DNA of 40,086 nt from Chloroflexi bacterium HGW-Chloroflexi-3. Lineage in GTDB: Bacteria; Chloroflexota; Anaerolineae; Anaerolineales; Anaerolineaceae. Made by a program: the position numbers and the translations under genes. Of the stretch, positions 17,177 to 24,781 are shown in pieces (positions within the stretch are counted from its first letter, which is position 1; each line of letters starts with the position of its first letter). Location: positions 1 to 40,086 of the forward strand of contig PHBX01000035.1 in NCBI GenBank assembly GCA_002842045.1, read 5' to 3'. The notes under the pieces were generated by a model. It saw nothing but the letters and a program-made list of their open reading frames with translations. It was not told the origin of the DNA and did no database searches.

Positions 17177-18010
17177 TTATTCTTGATTATTATTTTCGAA
17201 TGATGTCATTGAGAATTCTTGTAACTCTACTGGCAAATACCCCAACCGCGCGCTGATCTCGTCCGCAATCCTTTTTATAAGCTCGTACCACTCTGAGTGT
17301 TCTTTGGTTTCAAGCCTGACAAGCGGGGCTACGATACTTAGCGCGGCTATTGGGGCGCCTTCCCGGTTCTTGATACAGCTGGCAACAGCCCAGACCCCTA
17401 TCTCTGACTCCTGTTCATCAAAGGCGTAGCCCTTATGCCGGATTACCGCCAGAGCCTTCTTCAACTGGCTCTTATTTTTGATTGTGAATGGTGTCCGAAC
17501 AGGCAACTGCTCTTTTGGATAGATTTTATCGATCTCATCATTCGACAGATGAGCTAACATTGCTTTCCCAGAGCCAGTCGCATGAGCAAGTAGTCGGGTT
17601 CCAACCGGGTTGATGACCTGAAGGAGTTCTTTACCTGAGTGTTTATTAATGAAAACAATAGTCGATCCTTGAAGAACTGAAAGACCACTTGTCTCGCCAG
17701 TCAGATTCTGCAACCTGTCCATGTAGGGTTCAACAATCTTTGTCAGGTTTATGTCGGCGTCGTAAGAAGCCTGAAGTTGAGCAAATTTTGGCCCCAACTG
17801 ATATATATTTGCCCCTTCACTTTTCAGCAAATACCCTCGATAAACCAATGTCGCCATTAGATTATGCAAGCTGCTTAATGGTATCTTGAGGCGCTTACCC
17901 ACCTCAGTGAGGTGCAGACCCTCAGAATACTCAGCCAGAAGCTCAAGGATATCCAGCGAGCGAACAGCCGATTTTACTAGTGGTAAATCTGGATTTCGTT
18001 TTTCTTGCAT
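17177..18010 (-). CDS. IclR family transcriptional regulator
   Basis: A 277-residue regulator with an N-terminal winged HTH (LTEVGKRLKIPLSSLHNLMATLVYRGYL, residues about 35-60) and the IclR effector domain, including TGETSGLSVLQGSTIVFINK and HATGSGKAMLAHL. It is the first gene of the minus-strand catabolic operon and most likely senses the substrate or an intermediate. A 7-3-7 inverted repeat at 18022-18038 abuts its ribosome binding site, which suggests autoregulation. Normal length, intact. The ligand is unknown. Confidence 0.92.
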   Translation of the reverse strand: MQEKRNPDLPLVKSAVRSLDILELLAEYSEGLHLTEVGKRLKIPLSSLHNLMATLVYRGYLLKSEGANIYQLGPKFAQLQASYDADINLTKIVEPYMDRLQNLTGETSGLSVLQGSTIVFINKHSGKELLQVINPVGTRLLAHATGSGKAMLAHLSNDEIDKIYPKEQLPVRTPFTIKNKSQLKKALAVIRHKGYAFDEQESEIGVWAVASCIKNREGAPIAALSIVAPLVRLETKEHSEWYELIKRIADEISARLGYLPVELQEFSMTSFENNNQE

Positions 18011-18021
18011 AATGACACACC

Positions 18022-18038
18022 TTTACCACATTGGTAAA
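18022..18038. promoter_or_regulatory. Probable IclR operator TTTACCA-CAT-TGGTAAA
   Basis: A perfect inverted repeat with 7-bp arms and a 3-bp centre, 12 bp upstream of the iclR start codon and touching its AAAGG ribosome binding site. IclR-type proteins bind palindromes of about this size next to their own genes. Direct evidence is only the symmetry and position. Confidence 0.5.
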
Positions 18039-18183
18039 CAAAATACGAACACTATTAAAGAAAATGAACAGCAACGCCACTGCAATTTTTATAATGAGTT
18101 GAAGTACAGTAAGGGGAAATGCAAATTAGTAAATGCGTTAGGAGAAATAAAATTACAGAATGATTTCACATATGAGAAATTAC

Positions 18184-18197
18184 TTCAGTATACTGAA
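18184..18197. promoter_or_regulatory. Perfect 14-bp palindrome TTCAGTATACTGAA
   Basis: A fully symmetric 14-mer in the non-coding stretch upstream of iclR. It could be a second operator for IclR or another dimeric regulator, or part of the promoter. No gene crosses it that I can support. Confidence 0.35.
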
Positions 18198-18226
18198 ATG
18201 ATAGCATACTCAATTAACTTAAATAT

Positions 18227-18265
18227 AGTGACACTTGTCAAACCTTCATGTGACATTTGTCACAA
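18227..18265. promoter_or_regulatory. Two tandem CRP-like sites upstream of iclR
   Basis: TGTGACATTTGTCACA at 18250-18265 fits the TGTGA-N6-TCACA symmetry of Crp-type sites exactly. A related copy, AGTGACACTTGTCAAA, lies at 18227-18242, 23 bp away, about two helical turns. A Crp/Fnr-family gene is encoded at 20514-21170. The rest of 18039-18353 is AT-rich and holds no supported gene. Confidence 0.45.
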
Positions 18266-18353
18266 TGATCCCTTCAGAGAATTAATCTACCAAAGTGTTT
18301 TCGTCGAATAATTTAATCCGATAGTCCTCATTCTTCCGTGACAACGGAGGCAA

Positions 18354-18593
18354 CTACGCAACCAGGTCACGAATGACGACACTCTGCTTGTATGATTCAA
18401 TCACAACATCGTCTGTGATCAGCGTTGTACATGAGCGAACGACTTTCCCATTCACCCGAAAAAAGCAAGAGTCACAGAATCCTATTCGACAGGAAACTGG
18501 AAAACTCAGCGTAGGATCCAGATGTTCAACTATAAACTGTATGGTGTCAAGTATGCTTTGTCCGTTCTCAAAAGGCACCTGATAGACCTTCAA
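18354..18593 (-). CDS. Short SdhB-like [2Fe-2S] protein from a decaying locus
   Basis: A 79-residue frame with a complete plant-type cluster motif, SCRIGFCDSCFFRVNGK plus RSC, ending in SVVIRDLVA. It is a paralog of the 121-residue protein at 14246-14611 and stops at the equivalent place. The only start is TTG 18593. Homologous-looking codons (IKVQ...) continue upstream to a TAA at 18639-18641 without an ATG, so the true N-terminus seems to be lost. It follows a clearly decayed flavoprotein remnant. The cluster domain is still intact, but the gene may no longer be expressed. Confidence 0.55.
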   Translation of the reverse strand: MKVYQVPFENGQSILDTIQFIVEHLDPTLSFPVSCRIGFCDSCFFRVNGKVVRSCTTLITDDVVIESYKQSVVIRDLVA

Positions 18594-18660
18594 TTGACTT
18601 GAGTGCCTATCCTCGCACCTGTCCTGAACTTTTATTGATTACACTTTTTCACAATCCATT

Positions 18661-18684
18661 TTTGTTACTACATTTGTTACTATA
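18661..18684. repeat. 12-bp tandem direct repeat
   Basis: TTTGTTACTACA followed immediately by TTTGTTACTATA, two 12-bp units differing at one position, between the decayed flavoprotein remnant and the short [2Fe-2S] frame. It may be replication slippage in non-coding DNA or a pair of half-sites. Confidence 0.5.
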
Positions 18685-18690
18685 TGCTTG

Positions 18691-19310
18691 CTACCCTGTG
18701 GATAGCGGCAAATAATCTGCCTGTATAGGCTTCTTGCATATTTGCCAACTACCCTCCTTATGTTTAAGAATCAGGATGTACAACCACTTGTTATCATCAA
18801 CTAGCGGGTAGTCCAGACGGTACATCGCCCACGGCTCTCCTCTCGTGAAACGCTAGATAAAGCAAAAGCCTCTAGGATGTCAAGCAGGTTCTCGTTTTGC
18901 AATCCGTCCACTAATTCAAGATTATAACGAATCTCATGACCCACGAGGTACTGAAGCGGCATGTTGTTCCGAAGATCGGCAATCGCATCCAGGGCTTTCC
19001 TCAACGCCGGTCCATCACGAATAATGCCAACCAGAACACCTGAGATACGCCTGATTTCCTTTCACACTTCGGTTACTGTGCGGCCAGAAGTGTTGGACAC
19101 AAGACGATTTATTTTTTACACCTCGCTCTCTACCCGCTCTTTAGGTGGTGAGCGCAGTTCACTGACTTTTGCGAATTCAATTGCAGAAGCTCCTGTCCGT
19201 TTTCCCCATACCAAGAATGGCGGTAATCGGAAAATTCGTCGATCGCTGATTTCCTCAACACCAACTGCTCGATATTTTTCCAATAATGCCAATAATAATT
19301 CTCTTACACC
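18691..19310 (-). pseudogene. Decayed C-terminal remnant of a fumarate-reductase-like flavoprotein
   Basis: The minus strand carries the C-terminal third of a second FrdA-like flavoprotein. One frame reads LVWGKRTGASAIEFAKVSEL, then an in-frame TAA, then VSNTSGRTVTEV and a TGA, then LRKALDAIADLRNNMPLQ and FALSSVSREESRGR. A frame change near 18825 is needed to continue as AMYRLDYPLVDDNKWLY to a stop at 18691-18693. The pieces line up with VFGARAG and REESRGHHWRTDFP of the intact paralog at 14613-16403. The FAD-binding N-terminal two thirds (over 1 kb) are missing, the break lying next to the CopD-like gene. Two stops, one frameshift and a large deletion make this a pseudogene. Confidence 0.8.
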
Positions 19311-19327
19311 TGTCTATAGGTGGGGCA

Positions 19328-19801
19328 TTATAATGCTGCCAAAAATCCACTCAACAAAAGAATTACAACCCCCAGAAAGGCATTGAGAAAAACCAACTTC
19401 AAACTCAATTTATTTTGCTGAGGGGTTGCTGTTTCTCCCTTCTTTCCAAACACAACAGAGCGGAAAACTGCAATGCCAATCATTGCCAGGGTCAACACAT
19501 GTTTGATCGATACCAGACTCGAATAAGCCGTGTCGAAACGCATCAACCCACTGAAATTTTGTGTCATTCGTGCCTGTATCAACCCGGTCAAGAACAAACC
19601 TACAAAACTGATGTAAACCCATACGCGTTGGCGCTTCAAAATCCCATGCATCAATTTCTGTGTCAGTTTATTATCTTCCAAAGTATTCTTTGCAACTGGT
19701 AAAACTGTTATCAAGATCATTATCAATCCACCAATCCAAATGACGGTGAATAGATTATGCAAAAAACCAGCCAATCCTAAAATAAAAGTTTCTGATGTCA
19801 T
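19328..19801 (-). CDS. CopD-like four-helix membrane protein
   Basis: A 157-residue protein with four hydrophobic segments (about 5-33, 58-78, 92-113, 135-157) and an N-terminal FLHNLFTVIWIGGLIMILIT stretch typical of CopD/DUF-type membrane domains (His and Trp-Gly-Gly in the first helix). GAGGAG precedes the ATG. Family members have been linked to copper handling or haem binding, but function is uncertain. It is 66 bp downstream of the PRC-barrel-like gene in the same direction and may belong with the ferredoxin group. Confidence 0.6.
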   Translation of the reverse strand: MTSETFILGLAGFLHNLFTVIWIGGLIMILITVLPVAKNTLEDNKLTQKLMHGILKRQRVWVYISFVGLFLTGLIQARMTQNFSGLMRFDTAYSSLVSIKHVLTLAMIGIAVFRSVVFGKKGETATPQQNKLSLKLVFLNAFLGVVILLLSGFLAAL

Positions 19802-19867
19802 CTTATACTCCTCATCAAATAAAAAAAATCAAAAGTAATCACTTTGTTTAAAAACCTTATAGATACT

Positions 19868-20116
19868 TTATACCGCAGATAGAGCAGAATGTTGAAAACG
19901 GGTTAAAAAATCCAATGACTCCATGCTCTTATTCAAAATGATCTTGTCCTCATTGACTTTCACAATTGAGTGTACGTGTACCCTCAAGGTCATAGATGGA
20001 TTATTTCCACGCTCAACTATGAGATAAGTTGGCTGCAATGTTCTGGGATTCACAATCACCTCTTTCAAAACCCCGATTTCACCTTCCCTGCACATCACCT
20101 TCACGAGCGTATTCAT
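19868..20116 (-). CDS. PRC-barrel-like small protein
   Basis: An 82-residue, beta-rich protein with a GEIGVLKEVIVNPRTLQPTY segment followed by LIVERG and VHSIVKV. This is the layout of small PRC-barrel domains, which bind RNA, protein or photosynthetic complexes in known cases. AGGAG precedes the ATG. It begins 9 bp after the ferredoxin stop, so the two are probably co-translated. No specific role can be given. Confidence 0.55.
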   Translation of the reverse strand: MNTLVKVMCREGEIGVLKEVIVNPRTLQPTYLIVERGNNPSMTLRVHVHSIVKVNEDKIILNKSMESLDFLTRFQHSALSAV

Positions 20117-20125
20117 TGTTAACTC

Positions 20126-20371
20126 CTATTCAGTTTCTTCATCATTCAGAATTAAGATCTCAAACAACCGCTGAATTGCCTTCTGAGGACAGGCCTGCTC
20201 ACACAAACCACTATAATCACAGAGTTCCGGGTGTGCGACAACCGCAAGATTATACCGGAGTACCAGAACGTGGTTTGGACATACCTGCACACAAAGATTG
20301 CAACCATCACAGAGATTTGGGTCAATCTGTGGAACAGGCCACTCATTTTCTGTTTTATCAACTGCTTTCAT
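20126..20371 (-). CDS. Dicluster 4Fe-4S ferredoxin
   Basis: An 81-residue ferredoxin. The first cluster motif is CDGCNLCVQVCP (CxxCxxCxxxCP). The second is CDYSGLCEQACP (CxxxxxCxxxCP), an irregular loop in which the usual CxxC spacing is widened. Electron carrier, cytoplasmic. It lies between a Crp/Fnr-type regulator gene and the PRC-barrel gene on the same strand. A TTACAT-CGAA-ATGTAA inverted repeat sits 44 bp upstream of its start, so regulation by the neighbouring factor is plausible. Confidence 0.85.
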   Translation of the reverse strand: MKAVDKTENEWPVPQIDPNLCDGCNLCVQVCPNHVLVLRYNLAVVAHPELCDYSGLCEQACPQKAIQRLFEILILNDEETE

Positions 20372-20414
20372 AAGTCATTCTATTCTGGTTCAGATTATCT
20401 CGTTCCAGAAAAGC

Positions 20415-20430
20415 TTACATCGAAATGTAA
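20415..20430. promoter_or_regulatory. Crp/Fnr-type inverted repeat TTACAT-CGAA-ATGTAA
   Basis: A perfect 6-4-6 inverted repeat, the size and layout of Crp/Fnr operators, between the regulator gene (stop at 20514) and the ferredoxin start (20371). It partly overlaps a second inverted repeat (TGTAATCCGA at 20426-20435 with TCGGATTTACA at 20450-20460, one bulge), which could be a weak terminator of the regulator gene. Function is inferred from geometry and position. Confidence 0.4.
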
Positions 20431-20513
20431 TCCGAATCCTCGACATAAGTCGGATTTACAGCAAGAATAGAAAAACCTGATCAGTACTGGACCACATCAG
20501 CGATTCGGGGGAC

Positions 20514-21170
20514 TTATTCTGCTTTAAGTTTGAGCGTTTCCAGATCCAGGATGCGGATTTGATGGCGTTTGACTTCAATCAACCCCTCGTCAACAAACTT
20601 GCGTAAAGTCCGGTTCAATACATCCGGCACAGTTCCCAGGCGGGCAGCCATCTCGTTTTGGGTCGCCCACTTGTGGCGTTTGACTGTTGATTCTTCCATA
20701 CTCTCTACTAAAATGCGTGCCAACCGTGATTCTATAGTTCTTAATGATAAATCTTCAACTAGATTGACAAGGTGTTGTATCCGGGATGCCAGATCAGATA
20801 TAACCCGCTTTGCCAGTGCTGGATGTGTCTGGATCAATTCTGAGATTGTCTCTCGTGCAATCCACCAAACTGAGCTTTTCTCCAATGCAATCACGGATGC
20901 CTGATTTGGCTTATCTGTAAAGACTGCAATTGCGTTAAACACATCTCCGGGTCCGAGAAAATTAAGAACCTGCTCACGACCGCCCACAGATAATTTACTC
21001 ACTTTTAGCCATCCGCTTTCGACTAGATACATTCCCCCACTGATATCACCTTCCATCACAACCATTTGTTCTGCTTTGAAAACTCGTTTGTGAGCATTTT
21101 TTTCGATCGCCAACAAATCTTCACTGGGAAGGTCTGAGAAATAAGATACTTTCGAGAAAATTGAGTTCAT
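20514..21170 (-). CDS. Crp/Fnr family transcriptional regulator
   Basis: A 218-residue protein with an N-terminal cyclic-nucleotide-binding fold (residues about 10-120, with GGMYLVESGWLKV and NFLGPGDVFNAIAVF) and a C-terminal Crp-type winged HTH (WATQNEMAARLGTVPDVLNRTLRKF-like, residues about 165-195). It contains no cysteines, so it is not an Fe-S oxygen sensor of the FNR type. The cNMP pocket lacks the RxS-type phosphate cassette, so cAMP binding is doubtful. The recognition helix (TVPDVLNRTLR) lacks the RExxGR of E. coli CRP, so its site may differ. It likely controls the adjacent ferredoxin group. Confidence 0.88.
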   Translation of the reverse strand: MNSIFSKVSYFSDLPSEDLLAIEKNAHKRVFKAEQMVVMEGDISGGMYLVESGWLKVSKLSVGGREQVLNFLGPGDVFNAIAVFTDKPNQASVIALEKSSVWWIARETISELIQTHPALAKRVISDLASRIQHLVNLVEDLSLRTIESRLARILVESMEESTVKRHKWATQNEMAARLGTVPDVLNRTLRKFVDEGLIEVKRHQIRILDLETLKLKAE

Positions 21171-21262
21171 TGGATGAGTCCAAACCTGTTTATTCGATTA
21201 AATTACGGTAATATATTATATATGTTTTCGCCGAATGAAAAAAAGGAAAGGAAACACAAAGC

Positions 21263-21850
21263 ATGACCTTGAAAACCTTTTATCTGAGTTTTGATGGTTC
21301 TCCAAATCCGCCTGCTACCGATAGGCTTTTGAATTGCCTTGCTACTTATGGCATTCAGGCGACATTCTTTATGGAGGGACGCCGCCTGGAAACGGAAGCA
21401 GATTGTGCTCGTAGGGTTCAGGCTGCCGGACATGATATTGGAAACCATTCATATAACCATCCAGAATTTGATAAGATCTCTATTCAGGAGTGTATCCGTG
21501 AGGTTGCCTTCACCCAGGCTATTATCCATAAGGAGTTGGGATTCTTCCCAACATTGTTGCGACCTCCAGCTGGGTTATTGACAAAAGAAGTGGAAGAAAC
21601 TTTCTTGGCTCTGGGGTTTGATATTGTTTTGTGGAGTTATAGTGTCCGTGATTGGGAAGGACCAGATGCACAATCTGTTGCCAACCGAATAATTTCACAG
21701 GCAGTGCCAGGCGCGATTATTGCATTGCACGATAAGACTGAATGGTTGATTGAGATTTTGGATATTATTGTTCCACAATTAAAATCTGAAGGTTTTCAAT
21801 TTCGAAAAATATCCGAAAGTGAAAAAAAGGGTGTTATTCAATTTGGATAA
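21263..21850 (+). CDS. Polysaccharide deacetylase (NodB homology) family protein
   Basis: A 195-residue single-domain carbohydrate esterase family 4-type protein. Motif 1 is SFDGSP instead of TFDDGP. Motif 2 is GNHSYNH (metal-binding His pair). Motif 3 is RPPAG, motif 4 is SVRDW and motif 5 is ALHD. The first Asp (catalytic base) remains, while the second, metal-binding Asp is replaced by Gly. No signal peptide is visible, so it would act in the cytoplasm or on a soluble substrate. AAAGGAAAGG precedes the ATG. It starts divergently from the Crp/Fnr gene. Confidence 0.85.
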   Translation: MTLKTFYLSFDGSPNPPATDRLLNCLATYGIQATFFMEGRRLETEADCARRVQAAGHDIGNHSYNHPEFDKISIQECIREVAFTQAIIHKELGFFPTLLRPPAGLLTKEVEETFLALGFDIVLWSYSVRDWEGPDAQSVANRIISQAVPGAIIALHDKTEWLIEILDIIVPQLKSEGFQFRKISESEKKGVIQFG

Positions 21851-22113
21851 TTGTGTAAAGTGTCATTTACCTTTTAGAAATTGTCTGTAAACTAGAATTG
21901 ACTTTATTTCTATTAAGTGCTTTAATGTTTAAGTAATACTTTATAAATATCAAAAAATCCTTCCAACTCATCTTTCATTCAAAAAATTAAACGCCTTTTC
22001 GCTATACTAGTGGTAATTGCAAATTATTCCTTGAACTAATAACATCGTTGACAATTTAGGTTTCTTATCTTTCTTTTTCAAATTTAATATCGTTTACTTT
22101 ATGGAGATATCAT

Positions 22114-23539
22114 ATGATGTCAGAAGAAATCTTTTTATCATTTAGAAACATCCGAAAAAGTTTTCCTGGGGTGATAGCGCTAGATGATATCAGTCTTGAT
22201 ATTTTTAAAGGTCAGATACATGCCTTACTGGGGGAAAATGGCGCTGGGAAATCGACTTTAATGAACGTCCTGTATGGACTTTATCACCAGGATAGTGGTG
22301 AGATTTATCTTTCCGGTGAAAAGTATGAACACAATACACCGAAAAATGCAATTCGACATGGGATCGGGATGATACATCAACATTTTATGTTGATTCCAAA
22401 CTTTACTTGGGATTACTGTGGATCTTGATTTACTGGTTGAAGAAATCAGTGTTGGGATGCAACAAAAAATAGAAATTCTCAAAGCATTGTACAAAGGTGC
22501 AGAACTTCTCATTTTGGATGAACCAACTTCAGTTTTGACACCTCAGGAAAGTCAAGAATTATTTAAGATGCTCACGGAACTAAATAAAAAAGGAACGACA
22601 GTTATCTTTATTTCTCATAAATTGAAAGAAGTAATGCAAATAAGCGACAGTATCTCCGTATTACGAGATGGAAAATTAATTGCTACAGTGAAAAAATCTG
22701 AAACAACACCACATGAGCTCTCGCGATTAATGGTGGGTCGCGAAATTATCACCCAATATAATAAAGCAGAAACGAAAACTGGCGAAGAAATTTTGATATT
22801 AGATGCTATTACATTAGAAGATCATCATAATCAACACAGACATCTGTTAAAAAATGTATCCTTCAAAGTCGGTCAAGGTGAAATAGTTGGCATCGCCGGG
22901 GTGGACGAGAATGGTCAGAAAGAACTGGCAGAGATTATCAGTGGTTTGAGAAAACCAACCTCAGGGAAAATCAGCATGTTTGGGAAGGATGTCACGCATT
23001 GTACAACACGTCAATTGATTGAGATGGGGATGTCGTATATTCCTGCGGATCGAAGAAATCAGGGTCTGGTGTTGGACTTTAAAATTTCAGAAAATGCAAT
23101 TCTTGAAACCCATTATCAAAAACCATTCACTAAAGGTTTTTCATTGCAACGAAAAGTGATTGATAAATTTGCAAATGAATTAATTCAGGAATATGATGTG
23201 CGTACACCATCTGTTAATGTACCCGTAAAAAATTTATCGGGTGGTAATCAACAAAAAGTAATTGTTGGTAGAGAGTTTTTGAAAAAAAATCACTTTTTAC
23301 TGGTCATGCAACCGACCTGGGGGTTGGATGTTGGTGCAATTGAGTATGTTCACAAGAAACTTTTGGAAGCACGTGAAAAAGGTGTAACAATCTTGTTAAT
23401 TTCCACAGATCTGGAAGAAGTACGGAAATTATCAGATCGCATTTTGGTGATTTATGAGGGTGAAATTGCAGGTGAGGTGGATTCTTCTACCGAAATTGAG
23501 GAAATCGGTTTATTGATGGCCGGCTCTCATAAACCATAA
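22114..23539 (+). pseudogene. BMP-type (nucleoside) ABC transporter ATPase, broken by deletion/frameshift
   Basis: The gene should encode a two-NBD ATPase of about 500 residues (YufO/NupO-like). The first part (22114-22428) has Walker A GENGAGKSTLMNVLYGL and the HQHFMLIPNF Q-loop, then runs to a stop after NFTWDYCGS. The second part, in another frame (from about 22418), resumes at VDLDLLVEEISVGMQQK (signature) and LLILDEPTSVLTPQ (Walker B), and continues through the second NBD (LSGGNQQKVIVGREF, PTWGLDVGA). About 45-50 residues between them, the helical domain of NBD1, are missing. Flanking importer genes are intact. Unless this is an assembly deletion, the first ATPase site cannot work. Confidence 0.8.
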
Positions 23540-23623
23540 TACTGAAGGAGGTGGTAAATAAAAAAGCAATTAATCTTGTAAAACTGTTGTAAAAATCTAG
23601 TTACCCAATTATGAGGAGAAACG

Positions 23624-24709
23624 ATGAAGAAATTTAGTGTATTAATGATGTTTGTATTGTTGGTTGGTACATTGGCTGCCTGTGCACCTGCTGCCGAAGC
23701 ACCAGTCGCCGAAAAACCTGCCGCTGAAGCCCCAGCTGCGGAAGTACCTGCAGCTGAAGAACCTGCTGTAGAGGAGCCTGTAGTTGAAGAACCTGTTGCT
23801 GAAAAACCACTTCGTGTAGCGATGATTTTCAATACTACCATCAAAGATGGCGGTTATGCCCAGGCTGGTTATGAATCTCTGATGGCACTAAAAGAAAAAT
23901 ACAATTTGGAAGTCAGCATTCAGGAGAGTGTGGGTGATGCTACTGTAAAAGATGTTCTGCGTAGCTACGCAGCAGACGACTATGATCTGGTTTATGCACA
24001 CGAGCTTTATTTCACAGATGCAGTGAATGAAGTCGCCCCAGAATTTCCAGATGTCAAATTTGGTGTGACTGGCTACATGGCAGGATCGCCAAATGTGGTT
24101 GCCCTGGATGCAACTAATTGGCAAGGAGTTTATCTTGCTGGTGTTGTCGCTGGGATGCTGACCGAGACCAATAAAATTGCAATGGTGACTGTATCGCAAT
24201 CTCCAATTGCGCTCAAAATGGTCAATGCCATGTATATGGGAGCAATGACACAAAATCCCGATGTTGAAATTTTGCATCTGTTCACAGGGAGTTTTGATGA
24301 TGTTGTCAAAGCAAAAGAAATGGCTACTGCTGCCATCAAAGATGGCGCTGACATCGTTTACGGAAACGCTGGTATGGGTACCGTTGGTGCGATCGAAGCA
24401 GCTAAAGAAAATAACACTTTCGCCATCGGCTCATCTGTGGACCGCAATTCATTAGCTCCAGAACTCGTTTTGACCAGCAATATCCTTGATAGTGGGCGTT
24501 ATATTACGATTGCTGTTGAAGGAATGATCAATGGTGATCTGGAATGGGGAAAGGTTTATGTTTTGGGTGTGAAAGAAGGTGTTGAGTTTCTAGCCCCTTA
24601 CAACGGAGCCGTCCCGCAGGAAGTAAAGGACGCTGTGGAAAAGGCAACACAAGATATGATTGACGGCAAGGTCGAAACCCCTCCATCAGATAAATATATG
24701 TGGGAATAA
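23624..24709 (+). CDS. BMP family ABC transporter substrate-binding lipoprotein
   Basis: A 361-residue lipoprotein. The signal peptide ends in a LGTLAAC-type lipobox, followed by a low-complexity Ala/Pro/Glu linker (residues about 24-65). The BMP/PnrA domain then begins at RVAMIFNTTIKDGGYAQAGYESL. Typical elements are YDLVYAHELYFTDAVNEVA, DVKFGVTGY and DIVYGNAGMGTVGAIEAAKE. The family binds nucleosides and related purines in characterised cases, but relatives bind other small compounds. GAGGAG precedes the ATG. It is the capture subunit of the importer formed with the two downstream permeases. A strong hairpin follows the stop. Confidence 0.9.
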   Translation: MKKFSVLMMFVLLVGTLAACAPAAEAPVAEKPAAEAPAAEVPAAEEPAVEEPVVEEPVAEKPLRVAMIFNTTIKDGGYAQAGYESLMALKEKYNLEVSIQESVGDATVKDVLRSYAADDYDLVYAHELYFTDAVNEVAPEFPDVKFGVTGYMAGSPNVVALDATNWQGVYLAGVVAGMLTETNKIAMVTVSQSPIALKMVNAMYMGAMTQNPDVEILHLFTGSFDDVVKAKEMATAAIKDGADIVYGNAGMGTVGAIEAAKENNTFAIGSSVDRNSLAPELVLTSNILDSGRYITIAVEGMINGDLEWGKVYVLGVKEGVEFLAPYNGAVPQEVKDAVEKATQDMIDGKVETPPSDKYMWE

Positions 24710-24719
24710 CTGAATTTAT

Positions 24720-24747
24720 TACCCCTCGATAAAAATATCGAGGGGTA
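24720..24747 (+). terminator. Hairpin between binding-protein gene and permease genes
   Basis: A perfect 12-bp inverted repeat (TACCCCTCGATA, loop AAAA, TATCGAGGGGTA) between the BMP lipoprotein stop and the first permease. No long T-run follows (TCCTCCTT), so it is more likely an mRNA-stabilising or attenuating element than a full terminator. It parallels the hairpin at 8168-8195. Confidence 0.65.
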
Positions 24748-24781
24748 TCCTCCTTATTGTGAATTCGTACTAGGAAAAAAT

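Noticed and set aside
18250..18265. Assigning TGTGACATTTGTCACA firmly to the regulator at 20514-21170
   Set aside because: The regulator's recognition helix lacks the RExxGR residues of E. coli CRP, so the link is only a possibility. The site is reported without naming its binder.
17886..18311. 141-codon plus-strand ORF reaching into the region upstream of iclR
   Set aside because: Its first part is antisense to the IclR HTH domain and the rest is low-complexity AT-rich sequence containing operator-like palindromes, with no family features.
18961..19386. 141-codon plus-strand ORF
   Set aside because: The opposite strand carries clear flavoprotein remnants aligned with the intact paralog, so this frame is a by-product of the decayed gene.
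22048..22053. TTGACA as a -35 element for the BMP importer operon
   Set aside because: No acceptable -10 hexamer lies 16-18 bp downstream; a TATACT at 22003-22008 has no good -35 either, so no promoter is called.
23540..23570. Strong AAGGAGGTGG ribosome binding site after the ATPase remnant
   Set aside because: No start codon with an open frame follows at usable spacing; the BMP gene has its own GAGGAG site further on.
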